NCBI GenBank assembly: GCA_049516155.1
Contig: JBEKTJ010000001.1
Span: 1-64,000 of the forward strand
Length of the DNA: 64,000 bases
Direction: 5' to 3'
DNA from: Bog-159 sp049516155
GTDB taxonomy: Bacteria > Acidobacteriota > Terriglobia > Bryobacterales > Bryobacteraceae
Positions 36,019-45,053 of the stretch are shown one piece after another. Made by a program: the position numbers and the translations under genes. Numbering within the stretch: the first letter of the stretch is position 1; each line of letters begins with the position of its first letter. The notes beneath the pieces were generated by a model, which worked only from the letters and a program-made list of their open reading frames with translations, was not told the DNA's origin and ran no database searches.

Positions 36019-37074
36019 TCAGGCCTGCGCAGCGTGCCGCTTCTTCGCCTCCGCGAGAATGCCGCGCATATATTCCGCAGCCAGTTGCGCATTCCTATCG
36101 ACGAAGTCCAACCCCACCGTTTGACCGTTCACCACCGGCAACGGATGGCACAACTCAAAGCCCGCATAACCGTGATAGCCGATGTCGCACAGGCCGAGCA
36201 TTTCGGCCATGGCCTTTTCGTCGCCCTTTACGGTGATTCCATCGGGACCGCGATCGTACTCGCCGCCGTAATGCCAGAGCCTCTGTAGCGCGCCCACCTC
36301 GTTCACGGCCTTGCGCACGCCCGCTTCGTCCAAAGTGTGCTCCAACCGGGCGTCGAAGCAGATCTTCAGATGTGGTGAACTAACTTCGTTCACCATGCGC
36401 AGACAATCGACGTAGCCCTTGTCGATCACCGGCGGATGGTTCTGCAACGCCAGGGTCACGCCTAAATCGCCTGCGAATCTGGCCGCCTCCGTCAAGCTCG
36501 CCCGGCACCAGGCCCAAGTCTGTTCGGCGGAGAAGCCTTGGTGCTCGTCTTTCCACACCGCTTTCGCGAAATCGTAGCTGCCGCCGCCTTCGGGTAGGAG
36601 AGTGACGCCCGGCCAACCCAAGAAGACGCGCAGCACCTTGGCGCCCAGGTCTCCCGTCATACGCATCAACTCCCGCGTGTAAACCAACTGGGATTCGCGA
36701 TGCTCCGGAATGGGGCTGCTGAAATCGTTGTTGGCGGCCACGGCGTAGATTTCGAGGCCCCGATCGGCGGCCATGCGGCGCAGTTCGCGGCAACGCGCCT
36801 GCGGCATATCGAGCGGATTGCCGTGCGGACGTTTGCCATCGATCTCCACGCCCTGGTATCCGAACTTGCGGGCGCGATCGACGACCTGCTCGACGGTCAG
36901 GGCATCGCCGCGATACCAGACGCCTCCGTAAGTAATGCTATACAAGCCGATTTTCACATCGGCCGCCGGCGCCGCGGCGCGGGTTAAGTCTGCCGCCGCC
37001 AGAGTACCGGCCGCCAGCGCCGCGGTCTGGACAAACCCGCGCCGGCTGATTGGATTTTGATCGTTATTCATCAT
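36019..37074 (-). CDS. Tat-exported sugar phosphate isomerase/epimerase (xylose isomerase-like TIM barrel)
   Basis: 351 residues, start overlapping the aminotransferase stop (ATGATGA; ATG 37074 or 37071). Twin-arginine signal SRRGFVQTAALAAGTLAAA. The TIM-barrel family text includes VEIDGKRPHGNP, ALQNHPP (metal-ligand region), LKICFDARL, GYHGYAGFELCHPL (C-terminal Glu ligand). These are metal-dependent sugar or inositol isomerases/epimerases; exported members are frequent in Acidobacteriota and Planctomycetota. Substrate unknown. Confidence 0.85.
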   Translation of the reverse strand: MMNNDQNPISRRGFVQTAALAAGTLAAADLTRAAAPAADVKIGLYSITYGGVWYRGDALTVEQVVDRARKFGYQGVEIDGKRPHGNPLDMPQARCRELRRMAADRGLEIYAVAANNDFSSPIPEHRESQLVYTRELMRMTGDLGAKVLRVFLGWPGVTLLPEGGGSYDFAKAVWKDEHQGFSAEQTWAWCRASLTEAARFAGDLGVTLALQNHPPVIDKGYVDCLRMVNEVSSPHLKICFDARLEHTLDEAGVRKAVNEVGALQRLWHYGGEYDRGPDGITVKGDEKAMAEMLGLCDIGYHGYAGFELCHPLPVVNGQTVGLDFVDRNAQLAAEYMRGILAEAKKRHAAQA

Positions 37075-38201
37075 GCGAACACCTCACTCGAAGCCTTAAT
37101 TATGGCGCCGGCGATCTCCCGCGTGGTCTGCTCATCCCCCAGCAGCGCGCGATGCGGCAGCCAAAATGCATCGCCGATGCAGGCTTCTGCCACGGGGCAA
37201 GGCTCTACGCGGCAGCCGCCCTCCCGATACAACGGATTTCCATAGAGCGGATGCGGATAGAACGGCGTACAGGGCACGCCCTGCGCGGTCAGCGCGCGAT
37301 GAAACTCGTCGCGCGTGCGGCCCATGCGTTGCGAATCGATGCGGCCCAGCAGCAGATACCACGAATTCGCGTTCTGCTGCTGGGACACTGCCTGAAACGC
37401 CAGCCCCGGGACATCGGCCAACTCCGCGCGGAGTGCGGCCGCATTCCGCGTGCGGCGGCAGATCTGCTCCGGCAGTCGCTCAAGCTGCGCCAGCAGCACC
37501 GCCGCCTGCAGGCCGGTGATCCGGTAATTGCTGCCCAGCGTGTAGTGATGGAACCAGCCGCCACCCGGTTTGCGGCCCTGGTCCATGATGGAACGCGCGC
37601 CGTCGGCGAACGCCGTGTCGTTGGTTGTCAGCATGCCACCCTCGCCTGCCGTCATCACCTTTGAATTCTGGAAGCTGAACGAGCCGGCCAGGCCCAGGCT
37701 GCCCGCGCGGCGTCCGCCCCACTCCGAGCCGTGCGCGTGCGCCGCGTCTTCGATCAGCGCCACCCCGTGTTCTGCGGCCAGCGGCGCGAGCCGGTCCATA
37801 TCCGCGATGGCGCCGCCGAAGTGTACGGGGATGATGGCCTTCGTCCGTGGAGCGATGGCCGCGGCGGCGCGCTCCGGATCCATATTGAAGCTCAGCGGCT
37901 CGATATCCACGAACACCGGAACTGCGCCTACGCGCGACACTGCCGTAGCTGTGGAAACGAACGAAATGGCGGGCACAATCACTTCGTCGCCGGGGCGCAC
38001 GCCGGCCGCGCACAGCGCCATCTCCAGCGTGACCGTGCCGTTCATCGCCGATATGCCGTGCGCGCAATGCGTGAAGGCGGCGAACTCGCTTTCCAGCCGC
38101 CTGACGAAATCGCTGTGCCCGCCCCAGCGCCCGCTCTCCAGAACCTCGCGCAGCAGTTCGATCTCGCGGTCGGTCGAAACGGGCCAGTTGGGTATCTGCA
38201 T
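37071..38201 (-). CDS. DegT/DnrJ/EryC1/StrS-family PLP aminotransferase
   Basis: 376 residues. Fold-type I PLP enzyme: EVIVPAISFVSTATAVSRVGAVPVFVDIEP, the PLP-phosphate and ring contacts IEDAAHAHGSEWGGRRAG, and the Schiff-base Lys in SFSFQNSKVMTAGEGGML. These enzymes aminate keto-sugars or act as PLP-dependent sugar dehydratases; the retained Lys points to an aminotransferase. It is 11 bp downstream of the metallo-beta-lactamase-fold gene and overlaps the isomerase gene, so a three-gene operon acting on sugars is likely. Confidence 0.9.
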   Translation of the reverse strand: MQIPNWPVSTDREIELLREVLESGRWGGHSDFVRRLESEFAAFTHCAHGISAMNGTVTLEMALCAAGVRPGDEVIVPAISFVSTATAVSRVGAVPVFVDIEPLSFNMDPERAAAAIAPRTKAIIPVHFGGAIADMDRLAPLAAEHGVALIEDAAHAHGSEWGGRRAGSLGLAGSFSFQNSKVMTAGEGGMLTTNDTAFADGARSIMDQGRKPGGGWFHHYTLGSNYRITGLQAAVLLAQLERLPEQICRRTRNAAALRAELADVPGLAFQAVSQQQNANSWYLLLGRIDSQRMGRTRDEFHRALTAQGVPCTPFYPHPLYGNPLYREGGCRVEPCPVAEACIGDAFWLPHRALLGDEQTTREIAGAIIKASSEVFA

Positions 38202-38212
38202 CTACGCGCCCT

Positions 38213-38845
38213 CTACATGCCCTGCAGGAAATAATTGAACTGCTTCTCGCGCCCCAGAGTGGTTACTGGTCCATGCCCCGGCACTACGATGGTTTCATCC
38301 GGCAGCGCGAAATATTTGTCGTGAATCGAGCGCAGGATCCGGTCGCCATCGCCGAATGGCAGATCGGTGCGCCCGATGCTGTCGCGGAAGAGCGTGTCGC
38401 CCGCCACCAACTTCTTCTCGGAGGGCAGCCACAGGCTGATGCTTCCCGGCGTGTGTCCCGGCGTATGCAGCACATGGAACTCCGCGCCCGCCGCCCGCAG
38501 GATATCGCCATCCCGCGCCGGTGCATCGATCAGGGTACGCTCCGGCGTGCGCACGCCCAGCCACGCCGCCTGTATGTCCATCATGTCCTGCAGCTTGTCG
38601 TCGTTTTCGTTCATATAAACCGGCGCGCCGGTGGATGCGTGCAGTTTGTGCGCGCCGCCGATGTGGTCGATGTGTGCGTGCGTGATCACGATGGCTTTCA
38701 CGTGTAGGCCATGGCGCGCGATTATGCTCTCGATCTGGGCCAGGTTGTCGCCCGGATCGATCACCAGGGCGTCGCCCGACTGTTCGTCGCCGAAAATCGA
38801 GCAGTTGCATTGCAGCATGCCCACCGGCAGGATCTCATGCACCAT
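38213..38845 (-). CDS. Metallo-beta-lactamase-fold hydrolase, glyoxalase II-like
   Basis: 210 residues from ATG 38845; the frame continues upstream into the divergent gene but MVHEILPVGMLQCNCSIFGDE is the typical start. The binuclear metal motif THAHIDHIGG is complete, followed by LHTPGHTPGS, GDTLFRDSIGRTD and VVPGHGPVTT, the thioesterase/glyoxalase II pattern. Likely cytosolic. The -10 elements of this gene and the divergent gene at 38870 overlap in a 24-bp gap. Confidence 0.88.
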   Translation of the reverse strand: MVHEILPVGMLQCNCSIFGDEQSGDALVIDPGDNLAQIESIIARHGLHVKAIVITHAHIDHIGGAHKLHASTGAPVYMNENDDKLQDMMDIQAAWLGVRTPERTLIDAPARDGDILRAAGAEFHVLHTPGHTPGSISLWLPSEKKLVAGDTLFRDSIGRTDLPFGDGDRILRSIHDKYFALPDETIVVPGHGPVTTLGREKQFNYFLQGM

Positions 38846-38857
38846 AAGTAACGATTG

Positions 38858-38863
38858 TATAAT
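38858..38863 (+). promoter_or_regulatory. TATAAT -10 box giving a likely leaderless transcript
   Basis: A perfect TATAAT ends 6 bases before ATG 38870, so the transcript would start at or within a base or two of the start codon. The minus strand has TATACA in the same bases, about 10 bases before the divergent ATG 38845. There is no Shine-Dalgarno space for either gene in the 24-bp gap. Confidence 0.5.
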
Positions 38864-38869
38864 CAACGC

Positions 38870-39283
38870 ATGTTCGAAACCCTTGGCATCTTCATGCGCT
38901 GGTTGCATATTGCGTCGGTCGCGACGCTGATTGGCGGCATGCTGTACGGCTGGCTAGTCCTGGTTCCGGCCACCGTGGTTCTGGCGGCAGAGGCGCGCAA
39001 AGCGCTGGTTGACCGGACCGCCGCATTGTATCGCCCGCTGGTTTTCGGAGCCATCGCCGCGCTGCTGGTTTCGGGCGGCTACAACCTGGCGTCCAATCCG
39101 GGACACAACCCGCGCTACTACATTCTGATGTGCCTGAAGTTGCTGCTGGTGGCGCACGTGTTCGCCGTGGGAATCGTGCTGGTCACCAAGAACCCGGAAC
39201 ATCGCGGGCGCCTGTTTGGTGGAGCCGCTATTTCGGGCCTGCTCATCATTCTGATTTCGGCCTACTTGCGGCGGACCTTTTAG
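38870..39283 (+). CDS. Four-helix membrane protein, CopD-like
   Basis: 137 residues from ATG 38870. Four hydrophobic helices (about 9-33, 54-72, 84-104, 113-132) with His near the start (MRWLHIASVATLIGGMLYG) and SGGYNLASNPGHNPRYYILMCLKLLLVAHV, which resembles the CopD/DUF2269-type integral membrane family that often carries heme- or metal-binding His. Function unproven. Its stop is 6 bp from that of the converging glcF. Confidence 0.6.
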   Translation: MFETLGIFMRWLHIASVATLIGGMLYGWLVLVPATVVLAAEARKALVDRTAALYRPLVFGAIAALLVSGGYNLASNPGHNPRYYILMCLKLLLVAHVFAVGIVLVTKNPEHRGRLFGGAAISGLLIILISAYLRRTF

Positions 39284-39289
39284 GTGAGT

Positions 39290-40591
39290 CTACTTTTCTG
39301 TACGATAGGCCTCGTCCAACAACTCCACCACGTGCACCACGCGCTGCCCTTTGCCATGCAAATGCACGCCGGCCCGCAGTTGCAGGATGCAGCCCGGATT
39401 GGCGGTGGCAATGACATCCGCGCCGGAGCTGTTCACGTCTTCCATCTTCCGTTCCAGGATCTGCATGGACATTTCATTCTGAACCACGTTGTAGATGCCG
39501 GCGCTGCCGCAACACAAATCGGAAAGCGGCATTTCGCGGAACGTGAGGCCGGGCACCGCTGCCAACAACTTGCGCGGCGCCGTGCGGATGCGTTGGCCGT
39601 GCGCCAGGTGGCAGGAATCCTGGTAAGTGACCGTGAGCGGCAGCGGCCGCATCTCCGGGTTCAACTCGATGGAAGCCAGGAACTCGGCGACATCCTGCAT
39701 GCGTCCCGAAAAATCGCGGGCCCGCGCAGCGTATTCCGGATCGGCTTCCAGTAACTCTCCGTATTCCTTCAAGGTTGAACCGCAGCCCGCTGCATTGGTA
39801 ACGATGGCGTCGTAGCCGCCATCCGACAGCGCGTCGATATTGCGCCGCGCGAGGCCGCGCGCCTGGTCGCGCAAACCCGCATGCACGTGCAGCGCTCCGC
39901 AGCAGCCCTGACCCGCCGTCACCACCACTTCGCAGCCATTCTTCTGCAAAACGCGCACGGTGGCCTCATTCAATCGGGCGAAGCACACGTTGGCGATGCA
40001 TCCCGCCATCAACGCCACGCGGTAACGCCGCGGGCCTTCGGCGGGAAAGGTTTTGCCGATCTTGCCGAAAAAAAACGGCGGCTCGGCGGGCGGTGTAAGC
40101 TGTTCCACATCCCCCAGCTTCTCCAGCAGTTTCAAAAATCCCAACGCGCGGACCAGCTTCTGCAAGCCGCTGCCTTGGTAGAGATAGAGCAGCGTGCCGA
40201 GCACGGTCATCAGGGCGGGCGACGGCAGCAAGTATCCGAAGACGAAGCGCCGCATCCACCGCGCCCGGCCCGACCGCACCGCAACGCCTTCGATTTCCGC
40301 GCGTGCGGCTTCCACCAGCCGGCCGTATTGCACGCCGGATGGGCACGCGCTCTCGCAGCCGCGGCAGGCCAGGCATAACTCGATGTGCTCGACGTACGTG
40401 GGGCCGATGGGTGCGCCCGCGGTTACTTGCGCCATCTGGTAGATACGGCCACGGGGCGAGTCCATCTCCACGCCGAGCACGCGGTAGGTGGGGCAGGCAT
40501 TCAAGCACAGGCCGCAATGCACGCAGCGGTCCAGGTCCGCCTGGCGAGGCTTGTCGGTCGCGATTTCAAATACGGCGGTAGAGTCGGCCAC
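39290..40591 (-). CDS. glcF: Glycolate oxidase iron-sulfur subunit
   Basis: 433 residues. Two N-terminal [4Fe-4S] motifs (CVHCGLCLNACPTYRVLG at about 22-39 and CLACRGCESACPSG) and two CCG domains (GCCGALHVHAG; DLCCGSAGIYN) define the GlcF/HdrD-like subunit. It passes electrons from the FAD subunits of glycolate dehydrogenase to the quinone pool at the inner membrane. It overlaps glcE by 26 bp. The catalytic GlcD subunit is not in the window. Confidence 0.92.
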   Translation of the reverse strand: MADSTAVFEIATDKPRQADLDRCVHCGLCLNACPTYRVLGVEMDSPRGRIYQMAQVTAGAPIGPTYVEHIELCLACRGCESACPSGVQYGRLVEAARAEIEGVAVRSGRARWMRRFVFGYLLPSPALMTVLGTLLYLYQGSGLQKLVRALGFLKLLEKLGDVEQLTPPAEPPFFFGKIGKTFPAEGPRRYRVALMAGCIANVCFARLNEATVRVLQKNGCEVVVTAGQGCCGALHVHAGLRDQARGLARRNIDALSDGGYDAIVTNAAGCGSTLKEYGELLEADPEYAARARDFSGRMQDVAEFLASIELNPEMRPLPLTVTYQDSCHLAHGQRIRTAPRKLLAAVPGLTFREMPLSDLCCGSAGIYNVVQNEMSMQILERKMEDVNSSGADVIATANPGCILQLRAGVHLHGKGQRVVHVVELLDEAYRTEK

Positions 40592-41738
40592 GGTTGAGTA
40601 AGAGCTGCGGATCGAACATGTTTTTGATCCGTTTCATGATTTCGAGATCCTGCCCTGGCGCGGGCCAGAGGTCCATTTCCTCTTTGCGGTTCTCGGGGGC
40701 AAATTCGACCACGGTTTCGGCATACTCGCGCGCGGTCTCCGCGGCGAACACGGCCGCTTCACCGAAGTGCTTGAAATATGCGTAGCAGACACCCGATGCC
40801 GCGCGCGCGATGGCCGGTCCTGGAATCGACTGCATCACCGCCCTCAATTCCTTTAGGGTACATGACACGCGCACCACCGCGCCATCTTTATGGGCTTCCA
40901 GATATCGCGGCGTGAAATCCTGGATCGCGCTCCAGAATACAGGATCCTCATCCGCGGGAACCGCTTGAGCGCCCAAGGCGGCTAGCTCCCGTTCGTAGCG
41001 GGCGATGGCCGCCGCATTGCCGCCTGCACGCACTGCCAGTATATAAGCCGGCTTCCAGGCTTCCGCGGCCGCTGCAGCAGGCGGATTCAGCAAATCGATG
41101 GCCGCGGGATCGAGCGGGCTCTTCAGAATGGCGTCTCGCGCAGCCATGCTTTCTTCCAGACCGGCGAACGAAAACTGGAACGTCCGCTCGCGAGGAGGCA
41201 CTGGAATCACTTTGAAGTTCACCACCGCGATGGCCGCCAGCGTCCCGAACGAGCCTATCATCAACTTCCCCATGTCCAGCCCAGCGACGTTCTTCACCAC
41301 CATGCCACCCGATTCGACCAGCTTGCCTTCGAGCGTGGCGAACTGCATCCCAATCACCAGGTCGCGTGCCGTGCCGTACAGCCGGCGGCGCGGCCCACTG
41401 CAGTTGCATGCCACAATGCCGCCAACGGTGGCCGTATCGGCGAAAGGCGGATCCAGGGGAATCATCTGGCGCTGCTCGGCCAGCAAGCGCCGCAACTCGC
41501 AGTATGAGATACCGGCCTCCACGCTGATGGTCAAGTCGCGCGGCTCGTACTTGCGGACGCGGCGCATGGCGGATGTGGAAATCGTCATATTCGACGGCGC
41601 CGCCGGCCCACCCATCTGCCGCTTGGAGAAGTGGCCACCCAACTCGACGGTCTGGCTCCGCGTGGACGCCCACCGCATGGCCTCCGCCAGTTCCTCGGGA
41701 CTCTGCGGCCGCATTACGTCAGTAAAATAATCCGCCAT
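40566..41738 (-). CDS. glcE: Glycolate oxidase FAD-binding subunit
   Basis: 390 residues. FAD-binding type 4 (PCMH) domain: SPEELAEAMRWASTRSQTVELGGHFSKRQMGG, GISYCELRRLLAEQRQMIPLDPPFADTATVGGIVACNCSGPRRRLYGTARDLVIGM, GGMVVKNVAGLDMGKLMIGSFGTL. The short length and C-terminal lack of a full cap domain fit GlcE rather than GlcD. It overlaps glcF downstream and the holin-like gene upstream by 20 bp. Confidence 0.92.
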   Translation of the reverse strand: MADYFTDVMRPQSPEELAEAMRWASTRSQTVELGGHFSKRQMGGPAAPSNMTISTSAMRRVRKYEPRDLTISVEAGISYCELRRLLAEQRQMIPLDPPFADTATVGGIVACNCSGPRRRLYGTARDLVIGMQFATLEGKLVESGGMVVKNVAGLDMGKLMIGSFGTLAAIAVVNFKVIPVPPRERTFQFSFAGLEESMAARDAILKSPLDPAAIDLLNPPAAAAAEAWKPAYILAVRAGGNAAAIARYERELAALGAQAVPADEDPVFWSAIQDFTPRYLEAHKDGAVVRVSCTLKELRAVMQSIPGPAIARAASGVCYAYFKHFGEAAVFAAETAREYAETVVEFAPENRKEEMDLWPAPGQDLEIMKRIKNMFDPQLLLNRGRLYRRI

Positions 41739-42099
41739 GCGGGTAGAAAGCCAGGTGTTGCAAAACGTATTGCAGAACGGTGAACACGATCGACCCGAGA
41801 AACGCCGGCAGAAAACCTCTGATAGCGAATCCGGGTACGAAGACGGATGCCAGTTTCAGGAGGAATGCATTCAGGATAAGCCAAAACAGGCCCAGACTGA
41901 GGATGGTCAAAGGAAGCGTGATGAGTTTCAACGGCCATCCGACCAACGTGTTCACAATGGCGATGACCACCGTGGCGATCAACGCGGTGCCGTAGTTGCG
42001 GACTTCGACGCCGCCAATAATGCGCGGCAAAAGCCACAAGGCCAGCGCGCTGAGCATCCAGTTTATGAGCAGGTGCACAAAGGTCCCCCGGAGATCCAT
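41719..42099 (-). CDS. Phage holin family IV-like four-helix membrane protein
   Basis: 126 residues from ATG 42099. Four membrane helices (about 8-27, 34-54, 58-85, 93-115) with the family text LINWMLSALALWLLPRIIGGVEV, WPLKLITLPLTILSLGLFWLILNAFLLKLAS. This widespread family is called holin-like but is mostly chromosomal with unknown role. No ribosome site precedes it, and only 9 bp separate its ATG from the divergent ATG 42109. Confidence 0.8.
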   Translation of the reverse strand: MDLRGTFVHLLINWMLSALALWLLPRIIGGVEVRNYGTALIATVVIAIVNTLVGWPLKLITLPLTILSLGLFWLILNAFLLKLASVFVPGFAIRGFLPAFLGSIVFTVLQYVLQHLAFYPHGGLFY

Positions 42100-42102
42100 A
42101 AT
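42097..42102 (+). promoter_or_regulatory. CATAAT -10 box directly before the DUF72 start
   Basis: CATAAT ends exactly 6 bases before ATG 42109, the same spacing as the TATAAT at 38858. It overlaps the start codon of the divergent gene, so the DUF72 transcript is probably leaderless. Confidence 0.45.
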
Positions 42103-42108
42103 AAGCCA

Positions 42109-42822
42109 ATGAGCCGACTCTTCGCCGGTACGTCCGGTTTTGCCTATGCCCAATGGAAGCCGCGGTTCTACCCCGCGAAGCTTCCCGCCAACAGATTCCT
42201 GGAGCATTACGCACAACGGCTGAACTCGGTGGAGATTAACTACACGTTCCGCCGCATGCCTTCCGCTGCGACGCTCGAAAACTGGGTAGCTGCGACGCCG
42301 CCGGGATTCGTGTTCGCCCTCAAGGGGCACATGCGCATCACGCACATCATGCGCCTAAAGAATGCCGCGGAAGCTACCGGCGTTTTCCTGCGCAGCATCG
42401 ATCCGTTGCGCGCCGCGCGGCGGCTGGGACCGGTGCTATTCCAGCTTCCGCCGCAAATGAAGTGCGATATGGATGTGCTGCGGGCGTTTGTAGATATCCT
42501 GCCGGAGGATTTGCGCTACGCCTTCGAATTCCGGCACGCGTCCTGGCTGGTGGACGATGTCTATCGTCTGCTGCAGGGCCGTAACATCTCGTTGTGCGTC
42601 GCCGAGTCGGAGAAGTTCGAGGTGCCCGAAGTGATCACGGCGGACTTTGTGTATTACCGGTTGCGAAAGCCCGAGTACACGGCGGAGGATATCGAGTCCA
42701 TTGCCGGGCGGGCGCAAGAGTTGCTCACGCAGGGCAAGGATTTGTTTCTGATGTTCAAGCATGAAGAAACGCCGGATGGGGCGCTGCACGCTGAAGAAGT
42801 GTTACGAAAGGCATCCAGTTAG
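42109..42822 (+). CDS. DUF72 family protein
   Basis: 237 residues from ATG 42109; the frame is open back to 41737, but that part is the antisense of the holin-like gene. DUF72 text: LFAGTSGFAYAQWKPRFYP, FLEHYAQRLNSVEINYTFRRMPS, FVFALKGHMRITH, GPVLFQLPPQMKCD, YAFEFRHASWL, VYYRLRKPEYT, LFLMFKHEETPDGALHAEEV. The fold is a TIM barrel; the biochemical function is not established. Its last ~60 codons served as the left end of a tandem duplication: fragments reappear at 44103-44170 and 44880-44905. Confidence 0.92.
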   Translation: MSRLFAGTSGFAYAQWKPRFYPAKLPANRFLEHYAQRLNSVEINYTFRRMPSAATLENWVAATPPGFVFALKGHMRITHIMRLKNAAEATGVFLRSIDPLRAARRLGPVLFQLPPQMKCDMDVLRAFVDILPEDLRYAFEFRHASWLVDDVYRLLQGRNISLCVAESEKFEVPEVITADFVYYRLRKPEYTAEDIESIAGRAQELLTQGKDLFLMFKHEETPDGALHAEEVLRKASS

Positions 42823-42895
42823 CGGCTGCGGCTTTTTACAAGCTATTTACTTCGCCTTCACCCGAACCCGCATGGCCCACTGATACGGTTGAATC

Positions 42896-44068
42896 ATGCG
42901 CATGGGGAAGGCTAACGTAACTCTTAACTTGTTGCTGGCGGGAATGGCTGCGGCATATATGCCTGCCCAGGCCGCCGGGCAATCGATTTTTCAGGTTTTC
43001 CCAACTCCCAATGAAAACTCCAACAACGGCCTGTTCGCCATCTCCGCGTCGTCTCCGAGCGATATCTGGGCGGTTGGCGAGGCGGCGATCCATTTCGACG
43101 GCGCCACGTGGACTGCTTTTCCGGTGCCGGATATCAAAGGGGACAACATCGGCACGCTACAAGGCGTGGCGGACATTTCTCCAACCCAAGCCTGGGCCGT
43201 CGGCAATGTTGGGATAAGCCCCCGGCAAGAGATTTGGAATTGGAACGGTACGGCGTGGAGCTTGTTTCCAAGCCCGCCCTTTACCGCCCCTGGCGATGAG
43301 GCCCTGCTGTTCGCGATAACCGCCATTTCGGCGAACGATATCTGGACAGTCGGCAGCCTTGTCACCGATGGCCTTGGGAACTTTCTATTCGAACACTGGG
43401 ATGGGACAGCCTGGACACCCATCACTATTGCCAATAACAGCGCGTTTCTGGTCGGAGCCTCGTCGGATGCCACGAACGATGTGTGGGCGGTGGGTTACAC
43501 AGGCGCCTTGGGCAGCGATAGCGCCACGCTTGTGTATCACTATGACGGCACGAACTGGCAGCGCGTCCCAAGTCCCCGCGTAGGCGTTTCAGACGAACTG
43601 TACGCTGTCGCGGCCCTGGCCCCGAACAACGTTTGGGCGGTCGGCACGTCAATTGCGGCTCTGCACGACCCCACGCTGACGCTGATCGAACACTACGATG
43701 GCAGCACGTGGTCGGTAGTTCCGAGCCCCAACGTGGGGCCGGGCAGCCCGAATCAATCGAATAGATTGTTCGGAATCACGGCGGTCTCTGCAACGGATAT
43801 CTGGGCGTTCGGGTCCTACTTCGCCGCGGATGGCTCCGGCTTCCAAGCGACCTTGCTGCTGCACTGGGACGGTACGAACTGGACGATAGCTACGAGTCCG
43901 GATCCAAAGCCAGGCGATTTTCTGAGCGACGTTCTCTTTGCCGGTGTGGTAACTGCACCCGGCAGCGTATGGATCGTAGGGTCTGAGGACCCGGCCACCA
44001 CCGGGAAGCCGATTACCGCTACGCTAGCTCTACACAGCACGACCGCGGAGCCCGCAGGGCCGCAGTAA
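42896..44068 (+). CDS. Secreted beta-propeller protein, array copy 1
   Basis: 390 residues, ATG 42896 (ATG 42902 possible). Signal peptide ends near MPAQAAGQS. About eight blades carry the motif S/A-x-x-D/N-I/V-W-A-V-G (SPSDIWAVG, SPTQAWAVG, SANDIWTVG, ATNDVWAVG, APNNVWAVG, SATDIWAFG) followed by HWDGT-x-W. No catalytic residues recognised; related acidobacterial proteins are annotated only as hypothetical or kelch/WD-like. Probably a periplasmic or surface binding protein. Confidence 0.8.
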   Translation: MRMGKANVTLNLLLAGMAAAYMPAQAAGQSIFQVFPTPNENSNNGLFAISASSPSDIWAVGEAAIHFDGATWTAFPVPDIKGDNIGTLQGVADISPTQAWAVGNVGISPRQEIWNWNGTAWSLFPSPPFTAPGDEALLFAITAISANDIWTVGSLVTDGLGNFLFEHWDGTAWTPITIANNSAFLVGASSDATNDVWAVGYTGALGSDSATLVYHYDGTNWQRVPSPRVGVSDELYAVAALAPNNVWAVGTSIAALHDPTLTLIEHYDGSTWSVVPSPNVGPGSPNQSNRLFGITAVSATDIWAFGSYFAADGSGFQATLLLHWDGTNWTIATSPDPKPGDFLSDVLFAGVVTAPGSVWIVGSEDPATTGKPITATLALHSTTAEPAGPQ

Positions 44069-44102
44069 TGTGCGGCTCATTGGCCTTCCTCGCGCAAGCG
44101 CT

Positions 44103-44170
44103 CATTTGTTTCTGATGTTCAAGCATGAAGAGACGCGCGAGGGGGCGCAGCACGCTGAAGAAGTGTCCCA
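44103..44170 (+). pseudogene. Duplicated 3' fragment of the DUF72 gene
   Basis: Encodes LFLMFKHEETREGAQHAEEV, matching LFLMFKHEETPDGALHAEEV of the DUF72 protein (about codons 207-226). It begins abruptly after a 13-base stretch identical to the ribE 3' end, marking a duplication junction at 44102/44103. Confidence 0.8.
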
Positions 44171-44276
44171 GAAGGGGTTGTCCCGGTACGGGATAAGCTG
44201 CTCCGGAAACGGAAGCCTTAGCGAAGTATTTACTACTCTTTCACAGCCGCCCATCGCCCACCGATAGCGTAGAGTC

Positions 44277-44877
44277 ATGCGACTAACGAATCGACGTGCG
44301 ACGAACTTATCAGTAGCGGGATGGCGGTGCTCTGTCTGCCGGCCCTGCCGGTCAAGGCTGCGGGCTAGTCGGTTTTCACGGTGGCGGCTCTCATTAGATT
44401 CGGGGGCGAAGGCGTGCCCGCGTCCTCTCCGGCTGACATCTGGGCCGTGGGCAACGACGATCAATTCCCGATGCATTTCGGCGGCGCCCAGCCTGACTGC
44501 ATTTTCGGTTCCTTACGGCAATGCTCTGAGCGCCGTGGCGGACCTTCCGCCGACGGAAGCCTGGGCGGTCGGGTCTGTCGGCGCCCACACAGATCATCTT
44601 TCGCTGGGACGGCGCCCATTGGAGCTTGTTTCCAGGCCAACTGCCGGGATCACAGCCGTCTCGGCAACGGATATCTGGGCGTTCGGATCCCACGAAACGA
44701 CTACCGGCATGCAGTCGCTGCTGCAACCTTGGGACGGCACGCTTGGAGCCCCGAGCCTTGCCCCAGTCCCGTGGGCTCCGACATTCTCATTCGGCGGTGT
44801 GGCGCCGTCGCCGGGCAACGTGTGGATTGTTGGAGCGGACGGCTCAAATGGCACGCTCCTGCTTCATAGTTTGCCCG
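44277..44877 (+). pseudogene. Dead propeller gene, array copy 2
   Basis: Begins with an ATG aligned to the other copies (MRLTNRR) but the signal peptide is broken, blades are missing and the frame changes more than once: PADIWAVGNDDQFPMHFGGA lies in one frame, while PPTEAWAVGSVG, SATDIWAFGSHE and SPGNVWIVGADGSNGTLLLHS lie in another. It is about 600 bp against 1170-1230 for the intact copies. A further DUF72-like scrap (GGGTAAGGATTTGTTTCTAA, near 44880-44905) follows. Confidence 0.8.
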
Positions 44878-45053
44878 GGCAGGGTAAGGATTTGTTTCTA
44901 ATGTCCGAGTGTTACATACGACAGTGGCGTAGGCTTGCGCTTTTACGAGCTGTTTACTTCGCCGTCACATCTAGCCTGCTTCCGCTCTGTTAGGTTTGAT
45001 TAGTCAAGCTCAATTTCCAGACAAATCCAACCGAAACAAGTGAGGACAAACGA

